From the NCBI GenBank assembly GCA_034359265.1, contig CP136896.1, positions 19,499,501 through 19,563,500 of the forward strand: a DNA stretch of 64,000 nucleotides, in the 5' to 3' direction. The notes under the pieces were generated by a model. That model was given only the letters and a program-made list of their open reading frames with translations. It made no database searches and was not told where the DNA came from. This document shows positions 10,684-21,482 of this stretch, one piece after another. Made by a program: the position numbers and the translations under genes. Position 1 is the first letter of the stretch; every line of letters begins with the position of its first letter. This DNA is from Canna indica. Its lineage: Eukaryota > Streptophyta > Magnoliopsida > Zingiberales > Cannaceae.

Positions 10684-10761
10684 TTGAGGCTTCGTCCTGC
10701 CAACAGTGGTTGCCGGTGCGGAATGGGGGTTGGAGCGATCGATTTGTGGTTCTTCCATCAT
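10684..10761 (-). other. Possible first exon of a broken resident gene
   Basis: Minus-strand ATG-ATG start (10761), 26 codons reading MMEEPQIDRSNPHSAPATTV then GRTKPQ, then a GT donor (CAA|GTGCGC). Upstream is a CT-rich leader (about 10765-10810) like a plant 5' UTR. No second exon could be found because TEs follow. Could be chance or a captured fragment; family unknown. Confidence 0.25.
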
Positions 10762-10799
10762 TATCGAAGAGAATAAAAAGTGAAGTGAGGAGGAGAAGA

Positions 10800-11589
10800 G
10801 GCCGGTTTTTCAAGGCGGGCGCAGAGCCACAGAGGGCGAGCTCGGCGGTAAGATGTTACCACGGGCAGTAGTTATACTTCGAGGTGGACATGTCAAGCAT
10901 TTTCTTTGGACCGTCCACGTAGCAAATCAACGTTGGATCCTCCTTTGTAACACCATGTGTAACAAGCATATATATATATATATATATATATTTTAAAACT
11001 AAGATAGAAAATCACATATGATCATACTAAGATTCGAACTCGAGAATTGGTGAAGAAGGTCGCCGTCGGGAAAGAGAAAGCTCTTCACCGGTCCGTATTC
11101 TTCTGCCAATCGCGCGTCTACAAGGGTTGAAAGCTTCCCTAAATTTAAAGCTAGAGAAGGTCAGTTAGACGACCAACTAAACTCCGAAAAGATCGCATTC
11201 GAAAAAATTGTCGCCCAAACGAACACCGCCGATAGTTTCGGGATATACGCGCGAGTGAGGAAGATGCAGCTACAGTGCTGCTCTTCACGCAAATTGAACC
11301 GGCGCTCATATCGGTCGGTTCATGCCTAATTAAGCCCGGTTCATACACAATTCAAGCCTGGTTCTCTCTTTCTCTCTCTTTAAGATCGGTCACGTCCATG
11401 CCGCACGGGCCGCGTTAGGTGCTAGACTAGTGTTTTCGAAGAGGGTAATTTGCTGATGCTTTGAAGCTCTATGACCGACTTTCTAAGAAGTACATGGTGA
11501 AATAACTTGTTAGGAATTTCAATTATAGGGTCGTTTGCTTATTTGTTAAGTTAGATTGTTGTTCTAGAAGATCGGTGAAATAAGTTTCT
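10800..11589. other. Unassigned, with (TA)n microsatellite
   Basis: Contains a (TA)n tract at about 10970-10991 and CT-rich runs near 11370. No convincing gene. The last part (from about 11440) may be degraded upstream sequence of LINE1. Confidence 0.4.
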
Positions 11590-14489
11590 CTTCTGGACCA
11601 AACTTAAATTTCTCGGTGCTTCATGCTATTGGCCGCTCGGGTGGTATTCTAACTATTTGTAATCCTCTTATTTAGGACTATATTTTAGTGATGTCGGGAG
11701 ACTTCTTTGCCCATTTAACTCTCCTTCACAAGCAACTTAATAAGATCTTTCATGTCATAGCCGTTTATGGCCCTCCCACTAGACCGAGACGCGGGGATTT
11801 TTTGAATGAGATAAGCAATTTAGTCTCCCCTTGCTCTTAGCCGTTGATTTTGGGAGGGGATTTCAACATGACTAAGCATAATGGGGAACGAAATAATTAC
11901 ATAGGCAACCCGGTCGATTCTAGGAACTTTTCCTCTTTCATTGCCGACAATGACCTTTCAAATCTCCCGATCTTGGGTTGTCCCTTTACTTGGAGCAATC
12001 TGCAATTATCACCAATTCTTTGGCAAAGCTTGATAGGGTCCTTGTCAATCGCCACCAGACATGTCTGACACCGGGTATCAACGTACTAGGGGAACCACAC
12101 AGACTCTCTGACCACAACCCCCTGATTGTCAAACTTACTTTACCTCCAATCCATAATATGTTGAGGCCTTTCAAAATGGAGCTAAGTTGGTTTCACATGC
12201 CTGAATTCACGAATATCATTTCATTTGGACTTTCTCTTGGATCCTCCTCTGCAAGACATGATTCCCTTCAGTCAGGATTGATCGGTCAAACTCTTAGGAC
12301 TTGAATACGAGATTGGAAGATCCTGCGCAAGACTCTTAATTGCTAGTATTCTGACAAAAAGAAAGGTTGGGACAAAAGACGACAGAGTCTGGAACAGTTT
12401 ATTGCTTCATACAATGATAAATCTGACTTAGGTATTTTATCATCCCAGAGATCTCTGAATTCGAAGGTCTAAAAGAGAACCTTGATAAAGTCTACTGCCA
12501 AGAAGACACTTACTGGAGACAGAGAGCCAAACAGAGATGGCTGAAAGACGGGGATCAAAATACTAGATTCTTTCAACAATATGCCTCAGCTAAAAGGAGA
12601 TACAGCCAGATATCTTCCTTATCTATTGATGGCAATATCTCCTTCAATCAAGATTAAATACAGGAGAATCTCTGTCTTTATTATGTCCAACTTCTCGGTA
12701 GACAAATCGACCCTTTGCTCAAGATCAGTTGGCAAGAGCTTTACCAAGGGGATCGCTCTATTTTGATGAACCTTGACTCTCCTTTTAGTTCGGATGAAAT
12801 CAGCAAAGTCATCAAATAGGCAAAGAATTATAAGTCGCCAAGCCCCGACGGCATCCCCTTGAATTCTATAAGCATTATTGGGTTTTGTTTGAGGATCAAT
12901 TAAACTGCATTCTCACGGACCTTCAAACAAAATCGAAGGACCTTGGGAAGATCAACAATGCATCCCCAAGAAAGACGGAGTATAGAGTTCTGATGATCTC
13001 CGATCGATAAGTCTTGAACACAGTATAGTTAAAATCTTTTTAAAGTTACTAGCTAATAGGTTGAGCCACCACATGCCCCAGCTAATCGATGACTACCAGG
13101 GGGCTTTCACCCACGAAAGAGGAAGTTTAGATTGCTTCATGACAGTAAGAGAAACTCTTTGGGCAAGCAAACATCTCGGGGAGAACGTATGCATGGTCAA
13201 AATTGACTTTCAGAAGGCCTTCGACCCTCTCAATTGGGACTTCATTCTTGACATGCTTTTAGCCAGGGGCTTCCCACCGAAATTCCGGACCTAGATTTCT
13301 CGTCTCCTGAGGACTTCGACTTCCTCTCTCCTTGTGAATGGTTACCTGGGCCAAACATTCGCTCATAAGAGATGTCTTCGACAAGGTAACCCGCTCTCGT
13401 CTCTTCTTTTCAATCTAGCTGTCAACATTTTATCTAAGCTTATAAACCGAGCAGTTGACAATGGTTTATTGATCGGAGCTATTCACAACATATATTGTCC
13501 CTAGAGATGTCTCTCATATTTTGTATGCTGATGATTTAATCTGCTTCTGTCGAGCGGAGGACAACAACATCAACACTCTGAAATTACTTCTAAGATGTTT
13601 CGAGCTATATTTGGGTCTCAAGATCAATAAAAACAAGACTAGTGTCATCCATGTTTCCAAGAATAGTGAGACAATCAGACATATTAATGGTACTTTGGGC
13701 CGCTCGGTCGGCTCCTTGCCCACGAAATACTTGGGAATCTCGCCGAGATTCAGCGCCCCTCTGAAGGAAGATTAGAGGCAGATTATTCCGAAGGTGGACT
13801 CTATTCTCGCAAGTTGGAAGGGTCATCTCCTCTCTAGAGCGGGTCATCTCGTCCTCACTAACAGCATTCTGACCAGTTAGACATCCTACCTTTTCTCCAT
13901 CTTCGAAGCTCCAAAATGGGTCATCCTACAAATTGATAAACGCAGGCAGACCTTCTTTTGGACCGATCAAGATAATTCTAATTTGAGAGGTAAATGCATG
14001 GTCAACTGGGACACTCTTATGGGCAAAAAGGAGGAAGGAAGATCGGTATTATCAACATTTATTGTCACAACGCCGCTAGGCTGGGCGAATGGTTCTGGAA
14101 GCTCATTTGCAGACACCCTTCCCCTTGGACTTCTATTGTTAATGCGCTCTATCCTTCTCTAATTAGGTTGGATCATAGAAGACAAGACCATATCTCTTAT
14201 ACATGGAAAGGCATCATTAAACTTTTTGACATCTTCAAAGTCTCCCTCTCCTTCAATCTGGGTTCAGGTACTAGAACACGATTATGGCACGTCCCATGGT
14301 TAAACAACCAATTAATACCTCAAAGACAAATACAGAAATTTATTCCTCCTTGCCACTAACCAAGACACGCTCGTATCTGACGTGAAGCAAAGGAGTAGTT
14401 CGGGCGACATCATCGGATGGCATATTCCCTTCTCGAATTTTGTACCAACTCAGGACACCCATCGGCTTGCTCAAGATTTGGAGCCTTAT
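11590..14489 (+). pseudogene. LINE1 ORF2: endonuclease and reverse transcriptase, decayed
   Basis: Endonuclease: VYGPPTRPRRGDFLNEI near 11760, LGGDFNMTK near 11850, LDRVLVN near 12030 and SDHNPLIVKL near 12110 (metal-binding Asp and His). Linker: RWLKDGDQNTRFF near 12540. Reverse transcriptase: SPSPDGIP near 12840, MVKIDFQKAFD near 13195, RQGNPLSSLLFNL near 13380 and LYADDLICFC near 13520, so the catalytic YADD is still present. Then YLGISPRFS near 13730 and the thumb/connection region. ORF2 nicks target DNA and copies the RNA there. At least ten frameshifts or stops make this copy non-functional. ORF1 is absent. Confidence 0.85.
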
Positions 14490-16140
14490 CTTAGTGAAAT
14501 GGCCACACTAGAGGGGGGGATGAATAGTTTATTTGCTAATCTTAAACTTAATTTTGACTTCAATCATTTTCTTGATTACTTATGTTAATGCACTATTCAA
14601 CTACTAAATGAATAAGAAAATGAATAAAACAAATCAAGTAATCGATACGCAAAGTAAGCAATGCAAACACAATGATTTATAGTGGTTCAGCCTCAATGCC
14701 TACTCCACTACCTAAGCACCCCACTTAGGATTTCTAAACTAGTTTAACTAGATTAATTAGTTTCCTTACAATGAAGACTTTACACCGAAAAGTCTCCGCT
14801 TTCAAACCGAAAGCACTTCCACACCCGAAAGTATCTCGCGTTCCTACCAAGACCACTCTCCCACCTCAACCTAAGGACAACTTAACTAATCCTAGCAAAC
14901 TAAGTTTACAATGGTGGATTTAAGCCTTAACACCAAGGCCACCACTAACTCAATCAAACCTAGCAACCTAGGTTTACACACTTGATATACAATCAAAATA
15001 AACAACAAAATACAATAACAATTGGAGCAATAAATCAAAACAACAAGTACTTAGCTCTAAAAGAAACTCCCTAGTCCTCTTGATGCCTCAAGGTGATGAA
15101 TTGATGAAGTTTGCGGGCTCAATCAAGTAATTGTGGATCAAAGCTAGGGTTTAAGAAGAATCTCTCAATGAAAGCTTTAAGATTGATCAAAAATGGCTCA
15201 ATGAAGATTAAGATCATAGAGGAAAGCACTCAAAGGCTAGTATATATAAGCCTCAAGAAGAGAGAGCCAAAACAACTCTCCCAACGGGCTGATTTCTGCC
15301 CGTTGGTGATGCTTGGTCGCTTGCTGGTCGATTATCGATCGATCGTCAGTCAATCGATCGAACGACCGAAGGGATTTTGCCCATTCTGGGCATCGTTCGA
15401 TCAATCGATCGGTCGACCGAAATGCCTTCTGCCTGTTTTCACTTTCTGCCGGTCGACCAATTGATCGACCGAATCTGGGCAGGGCTGAATTCTTGTGTAT
15501 TTTTCTGGGCAGGACTGATTTTCGGGTTCCGTCTTTGGTAAGTCTACTTATATAACAAAGATTATCCCTCATTTGAATTCAATAAAGATATCTAAAAAAT
15601 TAAAATCCTTAAGAATCAAAATCTAACTTTTGGAGTCTAGTACAAATTTTCGAAAACCGAAAATTTTATAATCTCCCTCGTCAAATATGGGTAAGCTAAA
15701 GGCTTCCAAAAAAATTTTAAAAATATCTCGTTATCTAGTTTTTACCTAAGAAATAATTACCGATATTTTTGGTGCCAAGAAAATGTCTAGGTTATATTGC
15801 CCTCCAAGGAGCTAGGAGCTCCCTAGGCTTAGTGAATTTTTGAGTCATTTTCTGATTTTTCATGTTTTGGGGTTCAGAATTAGTTTTTGAATTTCTTTGC
15901 ATCATCATGAGAATTTACAGTTTATCTAGACACTCTAAATCTAGACTCTATCTTCTCAACGAATCTGAGCGCGTCGACCAACGTCCTTTCAATTTTTCAA
16001 TTTCTCCGATATTTTCGATCGTGGACGTCGTGCACTAACCGATATGGAACATGAAACTAACTCTTCATGAAATCATTAGTTCCATATTTGTTATCATCAA
16101 AACCGAGATTAAGACCAAGGTTGAAAATCTTAGGCCAACA
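14486..16140 (-). mobile_element. Solo LTR (long subtype) inside LINE1
   Basis: On the minus strand it starts TGTTGGCCTAAG (16140) and runs through the family's long-subtype block ('ctaggagctccctaggctt' near 15810), a palindrome array (15305-15475), a TATATATA box near 15240, the R/U5 block and the C-run. The left end is worn ('tagtgaaatggcc' instead of 'tgttgggtgaaatgg'). LINE coding resumes right after 16140. The flanks CTTAT and CATAC are only a weak target-duplication candidate. Confidence 0.82.
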
Positions 16141-16747
16141 CATACGTCAGACGACGATATCATTGCATGGAAATGGATCCCTGACGGCACTTTCACTACC
16201 GGATCTCTTTATGGCTTATTGATGTTCCGTGGAATTACAGATGCTTCCTCAAAATTTATTTGGAACTATGCCCTCCCACCGACAGCCTCCGTTATGAATT
16301 GGATCGCCCTCCGGAATAGATTGCCAACCAAAGATCGGCTCTCGTCTTGGAACGTGTCTATTGATCCGATATGCGTACTTTGCAGTATGGATAGTGAAAG
16401 CCACGATCACCTTTTCATGAAGTGTGGCTTTACAACAAATGGTCGGGTCTCTCTGTTAGGACTATGTAAAATTTGATTTTTTGATCTTGACTTTATTCCT
16501 TGGGATAGCCCTTCTCTCATGAGTCTCGAACAAAGGAAAAGGTGATATAATATTGTTATGTTATGGAAATGGAAGATTTGGCAGGAAAGAAATCTCAGAT
16601 GTTTTGAAGGTGTTTCCCGATCTCGGTTCAAGCTAGCGACCGAAGCTTTCATCTTGTGGAATAATTTAACCCTCCCCCACCCTCTCTCTCTCACTTGTAT
16701 CTTTCAACTCTCTTGATTAATACAAGTGTTTTTTTCTCAAAAAAAAT
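16141..16747 (+). pseudogene. LINE1 ORF2 C-terminal zinc-binding domain and 3' end
   Basis: Resumes after the solo LTR: SDDDIIAWKWIPDGTF, FIWNYALPPTASVMNW, ALRNRLPTKDRL and CVLCSMDSESHDHLFMKC, the CxxC...HxxxxC of the zf-RVT domain. Shifted remnants then run to about 16640 (MLWKWKIWQERN), a short 3' UTR and an A-run. Confidence 0.8.
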
Positions 16748-16938
16748 TACTTGATTTATATATACAATGTCGTAAAGTTCATTCATACCATAAATTTGAT
16801 GCTTATAAGTCATAACTATAATTCATTAAGCTTATTTTTACTCCTGCTGTGAAAAAACTCTTTGATATAACATAGTGAGGCTTCATTTGTTGACACTCCC
16901 CAGCTCATTGCCTTTAAATAATAGAAATCATTTTGCAG
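16748..16938. other. AT-rich spacer ending in a possible splice acceptor
   Basis: No frame. It ends 'aatcattttgcag', a plausible plant splice acceptor for the segment that follows. Confidence 0.3.
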
Positions 16939-17161
16939 GCTGTTGAATCAAAGTTCACAACTAGGAGTTGCTTCAAGTTGGCATATATTGTCATTTGGGC
17001 CACTTCCAAGCAGTGATGAATTTGGATGGAATAGGTGGATGGGGAAGTATTCCATCGTTTGAGCAACTTGGCTTGAAGAAGACAAAGGTGCGTCATTCCC
17101 CTTCTCAATTAACCCAAGTGTACACGTTCTTGCATCTACTGCTGTAACAATGCTCAATTAA
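16939..17161 (+). pseudogene. Possible terminal exon of an unknown plant gene
   Basis: After TTTTGCAG, the frame from 16940 reads 73 codons, ending at a TAA (17159-17161), with one internal TGA. Text includes SWHILSFGPLPSSDEFGWNR, WMGKYSIV, ATWLEEDKGASFPFSINP and VHVLASTAVTMLN. The TGA falls where Trp would fit (TGG to TGA). Tryptophan-rich, balanced composition in otherwise AT-rich DNA argues for past coding. I do not recognise the family. It could be a retained exon, a captured fragment or chance. Confidence 0.35.
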
Positions 17162-17444
17162 TGGTTCAAGATAAACAAGTGTAAATGAATCGAATCGGTT
17201 ACGTCTCAAGGAAAATTCCATTTATTCTGGCTTGATTATTTGGACTATGGAAAAGGAGGGGAAAAAATCTCAACCTGAAACCAAAACTGATAATAAGTTA
17301 GCTCACATTAGGTTGGTCTTGATTCCGAATTTTCTCAGGTTTTAGTTAGGTTGGATTAATTAGTCTGGATTTTTGGATTTCACGTCTTTCATATTTTTCT
17401 TCCTTTTCAATAATCAATATTCAATATGGTTGAATTACTAACTT
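17162..17444. other. AT-rich DNA with no recognised feature
   Basis: No frame, repeat or element end seen. Confidence 0.5.
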
Positions 17445-17700
17445 ATTTTTTTCTGAAAATAAGCTTGTATTGCATTTCAAAAGAGATGAAATGATACAAG
17501 AAAAGAAAGAACGAAAGATAAAAGAAAAAAAAGAACTGCAAAGTAAAAAAGATGGGTGGATACAAGAAAGGTTCATAGTGGGTGGATTACTGTCCAATGG
17601 TGGGCAGCTTGAAAAGCAAGATCACGGATGCAAATTATTTCTTCTATGCGATCCTACTTCTAAAAACTCTCTGGGTGAAGGTTAGTCTCAAATTGTAGAT
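17445..17700 (-). mobile_element. Short LINE 3'-end fragment
   Basis: The left end, 'ttttctgaaaataagcttgta ttgc' followed by 'gatgaaatgatacaag', resembles the complement of the LINE1 3' end ('gagaaaaaaacacttgta', 'gttgaaagatacaag'). The minus strand then reads RDLAFQAAHHWTVIHP, plausible LINE C-terminal coding. Very 5'-truncated. Confidence 0.4.
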
Positions 17701-17987
17701 GAATTGATTATTCATCGTCGTAGGCCGGGACTTAAATGTTAGATTTGTAGAAGGCTTTGGAATGAATTCATTGAGTATCACTGTAACACAATCGATCTAT
17801 AAACATACAAAATTAATTAAAGACAAATTAAATTTTTGTTTCTAAATCTTCACATTTAAATATTAATGGATACAACATTTGTTCCAAATTAGCCTCTAAA
17901 AATTTATAGAAACAACATCAATAAAGTCTAGAATTTTCAATTTTTTCTTCACCCATGGGTACATTCACGTCAATTTAAATTCATCAA
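17701..17987. other. AT-rich spacer, nothing recognised
   Basis: No frame or repeat beyond simple AT-rich sequence. Confidence 0.5.
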
Positions 17988-18462
17988 TAGGGATGGCTAT
18001 GGATCAAATACGGTGTAGATATTGTATGATTTGCATCTGCACCACACATCTGCATCCTCTGTGGATATGAATATTCATATCCACATCCACACCGCATTTA
18101 TATGTAGATATCTGCATCGCATCCGCATATTGCACCGCATTTAATTAAAAAATACATTTAATAAAAAATACAATTTACGTTATTAAAATTCATAACAAAG
18201 TAACTTACTAGGTTTCATATGTAATTTATCATAAAACATATATATATATATATATAGTAACTTATATATGAGTAAAATGATAATCTTTCATATGTGTATA
18301 TGCGGCGCAGATCCGCATCCATATTAGTATCGATCCGCACCGCATTTGTGTGGATAATTTTTTTAAAAAATTCATATCTGTTAACTTTGTGGATATGGAT
18401 CGAATAAGGTGCAAAAGTGATTTTTAGTTGGCAATGGGGATAAATTAAATTGTCATCCTCTA
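17988..18462. mobile_element. hAT-type MITE 1
   Basis: Left terminus TAGGGATGGCTAT, right terminus ATTGTCATCCTCTA (inverted, imperfect). Flanking 8-mers TTCATCAA (17980-17987) and TTCATCTG (18463-18470) match at 6 of 8, the length typical of hAT. The interior repeats 'atccgcatcc' and 'caccgcattt' phrases in both orientations plus a (TA)n run (about 18237-18256). No transposase. Confidence 0.7.
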
Positions 18463-18528
18463 TTCATCTGTTTCTTTCATGCTATGCAACTTTATTCTTT
18501 TCTTCAAACCAATACAATATTACATACT

Positions 18529-18695
18529 GTTAGGAAGAAACTAGATCTTCCTGCCAAGGATCCAAAAATACAAACGCCAAAGACAAAATAGCCAAAACGA
18601 ATACCAAGAATTTACGTGGTTCGGCCTGACAGGGTACCTGTGCTACATCCACGGGGAGAGGAGTGCACTGATCTTTATTAATGAGAGAAGGAATA
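18529..18695 (+). mobile_element. Copia-type LTR fragment
   Basis: Starts TGTTAGGAAGAAACTAG and contains 'tttacgtggttcggcctgac' and 'tacatccacggggagaggag', phrases typical of plant Copia LTRs near R/U5. Cut by the Gypsy-type LTR that begins at 18696. Confidence 0.5.
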
Positions 18696-21058
18696 TGTCA
18701 CGCCCCAACTTAGGGTCACGTGACCGGCCGGAGTATACGTGCCTATACCCCTCAGCCTGTCCCATGCACATGCCAAATCATAATAAATCATAGCGGAAAG
18801 AATAACAGATTTTATCTTGAACAAGAAACCAAAACAGATTCCATTTAAGAAGTAAAGTTTCAACAAAACATTTAAAGTGCGGAAATAAATGAATCAAAGT
18901 TTAACAGTTTGCTTTAACAAATGAAATCTGAATGAAAGACATGAATGTCCCCAAAGGACTAAAATTCCAAAATACTAAAACACAAGTACATGACAAATCT
19001 ACCAAAGACTCGACTACGACCCCTAATTAACTAGGACTGCTATGAGATCGATGGGGCTCATTCGTCCTCCAGCCGCGCCAAGTGCTCCAGCCCACCTCAC
19101 TGGTCAGGCTTTGAAAAAAAAACATAAATAAACAACATGTGAGTTCAAAGGAACTCAATGAGCGATTGTACCAACCCCCACCATAAAAAACCAACCATAG
19201 AGACATATGAATAAATGCACATACATGGATAATGCAACAAGTGGTATGACTAGCTAATAGGCCATCTGGCTATTACAAGTCCAAAGGCAAACCTATTCAC
19301 TTAGCAGTGAAGTACAACATGCCTCACCTTACCCATGCTCTAAGGCAACAAATCACACTCAAGAGTTATAAGGATAATCGCGATTGACCCATCCGAGCTT
19401 ATCCTATAATCATACTCTTAAAGATAGCGCAAGAATAATCGAGATTCGTCCATCCGAACTTATTCCAAAAGAAAACTCGGGAACAATCGGGATTCACCTA
19501 TCCGAAAATGTTTCACAAGAAACATAGGAACAATCGGAATTCGCCTATCCGAATTTGTTACATAAATAATTGCAGGAATAACGTCGCCCATCCGAACTTA
19601 TTCCTTAAATACATGTTGGGAATTAACCACCAACCTTCCGGGCCAAGCCCGCAATCCGGCTCCTATCTGAGCCCCTTCGTTATTCATAAAAATATGGCGC
19701 TAACGAGACCTAAGTCAAGTATCTCCTACGGTGTCTTAGGGGTGTCTTTAATGGGAAACGCCGCAACACTCTGTGCCTGATCTCGTCGCCCTAGACCTGT
19801 AATATCATCAACCCATGGTGTTTTATTTCATGCAGATAAATTATTTTGTTGGTTCTTAATAGATTATGCTTCCCCTTGAATTTTAATTCTATAATTAAAA
19901 TTTCCATTTGCCGAAATTAGGGTTTTGTTTTAGGGGTTTTACTTTCAGTGTATTGTTGAGCCAAAACTGGTGCACCCAAGCCAAATCTGATTTCCAAAGT
20001 GTGTCATATGGTTCCAGACTATGTTTTTTGGTTAAAAGGATATGTTACACACTTACACGACTATTCCGTAAATTATACGCATCACAACAGATATTACAAA
20101 ATCAATCTTGAATTAACAATTTCAGCATGAAATTTCAGCAAGTTTGAGTTTTCAGCATAACAAGGTAATTAATCCGAAAATCACAGTAATTAAATCCTAA
20201 ATTACCACCACACCAAATTTATAACATCAAGATAAATCATACAAAAATTAAATCATTATTCCTAATCAAGATTTAGCATGCATCTTTAAATCAAGACTCG
20301 GGCTTCAAAACCAAGAACCCCAAACATGAACATACATGACATCAAGATTTAATCTTTTCACATGCAAAACATAGATTCATATGCTGAAATTTTATATCTA
20401 GATCACACTCATGCATTGGCATCATAGGAACTTAATTAAAATAATTAATTTAAAGCCTAGATCTAAAAAACCATCAAGAACTTCTCTTAGGCATTTTAAC
20501 GAACACCTTGAGGGCAACCCATTTCCCACCTTGGCCGAGCCTCCCTAGGGTAGTCCTAGGGCTGCCGCACCATAAAGGGGGGTCTTCGGGCTCCTCTTTC
20601 ATGGCAAAATGTGAAATCGATTATAAAACTTCAAGAACCAACGAAAAATTTGACAAGAATTTCTCAATCTCAAACAACGGCTCAAGAACATAAGAAAATT
20701 CAAGAAAATGAGGAGGGAAGATCCACTCACCTGATTGGGAAGAAGGAAAGAGAGAAATTTTCCCGATCAACGACCTCCGAATTCGGCCACAACAAGGCGG
20801 CAGTGGCTCGGCTTGCGGCGGCTCCAAGAACCAAAGGGGCGGCGGCTTGGCTTCCAAGGGAAAGGAAGGAAGAGAGAGGGGGGAAAGAGGGGCTCGGCTT
20901 GGCTCCTTTCCTCGGCGGCTGACTCCAAGAGAGGGAGAGGGGTGGCGACTTGGCTGTGGCTCCTCTCTCCTTGATGGCTTGTGCGGCTCCAATAGGGAGC
21001 CGCCTAGCTGACGAGGGAGGGGGGGGGTAAATTTTATACTCCCCTCCCACTAACCCCA
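18696..21058 (-). mobile_element. Large Gypsy-type LTR (family F), reversed copy
   Basis: The plus strand starts TGTCACGCCCCAACTTAGGG, the complement of the LTR 3' terminus seen at 47521. The order of blocks mirrors the solo LTR at 44718-47521: hairpin repeat array (19371-19606), 'accttgagggca' and 'ggccgagcctccctagg' near 20510, GC-rich leader (20700-20980) and hairpin GCGGCTCC/GGGAGCCGC (20983-21003). The right edge is uncertain: similarity fades near 21058, where a minisatellite begins. No polymerase coding. The minus/plus frames around 20611-21170 are chance frames in GC-rich leader. Confidence 0.65.
19371..19606 (-). repeat. Hairpin repeat array, five units, in family F LTR
   Basis: Units start near 19371, 19432, 19480, 19527 and 19575 (about 48 bp apart, first gap 61). 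Each is an inverted repeat around a core like 'cccatccgaactt'. Arms: GGATAA/TTATCC, GAATAA/TTATTC, GGAACA/TGTTTC, GGAACAA/TTGTTAC and GGAATAA/TTATTCC. Reverse complement of the nine-unit array at 46432-46860. Confidence 0.75.
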
Positions 21059-21065
21059 ATATTGT

Positions 21066-21395
21066 AAGAGTGGACGAAATATTATAACCATAGACAAAAT
21101 GTTGTGAGAGTTGACTATAGCCACAGATGAGATGTTGTGAGAGTGGGCGGGTTGTTATAACCACATACAAGATGTTGTGGGAGTGAACGAAATATTGTAA
21201 CCACTCACGTAATGTTACGAGAGTGGGCGGGTTGTTCTGAGAATGGACGAAATGTTATAATCACGGGCTGAATGTTATAACCACGAACGAAATGTTGTGA
21301 GAGTGGACAAGTTGTTATGAGAATGGACGAGATGTTATAATCACGGGCGATATGTTATAACCATAGACGTGATGTTTAGAGGGTAGACGAGATAT
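21066..21395. repeat. 20-bp minisatellite, about 16 units
   Basis: Tandem 20-mers of two alternating kinds: GAGTGGACGAAATGTTGTGA-like and CCACGGGCGAAATGTTATAA-like. Mostly exact 20-bp phasing, with a longer unit near 21110 and an 18-mer near 21360. It lies between the reversed family F LTR and the start of element E; to which it belongs is unclear. Confidence 0.8.
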
Positions 21396-21482
21396 TGACT
21401 TAGCCATTTAACATATAGGGACAATATTGTCCAAAAAATAATTCTCTTGACCATTTTTTGTTAAGCTTATATTGAAGGTCAT
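21396..21482. other. Left flank and target site of element E
   Basis: AT-rich, ends GTCAT (21478-21482), identical to GTCAT at 42203-42207 on the far side of element E. Confidence 0.6.

Larger units (their letters stand above)
11590..16747 (+). mobile_element. LINE1: L1-type non-LTR retrotransposon, dead and interrupted
   Basis: 5'-truncated L1-type element whose ORF2 domains appear in order with many stops and shifts. It is split by a solo LTR (14486-16140) and ends in an A-run at 16739-16746 after a short 3' UTR. No target duplication was found. Confidence 0.85.

Noticed and set aside
20611..21170. Overlapping frames of 79-147 codons on both strands
   Set aside because: They sit in the GC-rich leader of the reversed family F LTR, overlap each other on both strands, and match no protein family. 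The sister LTR does not keep them.
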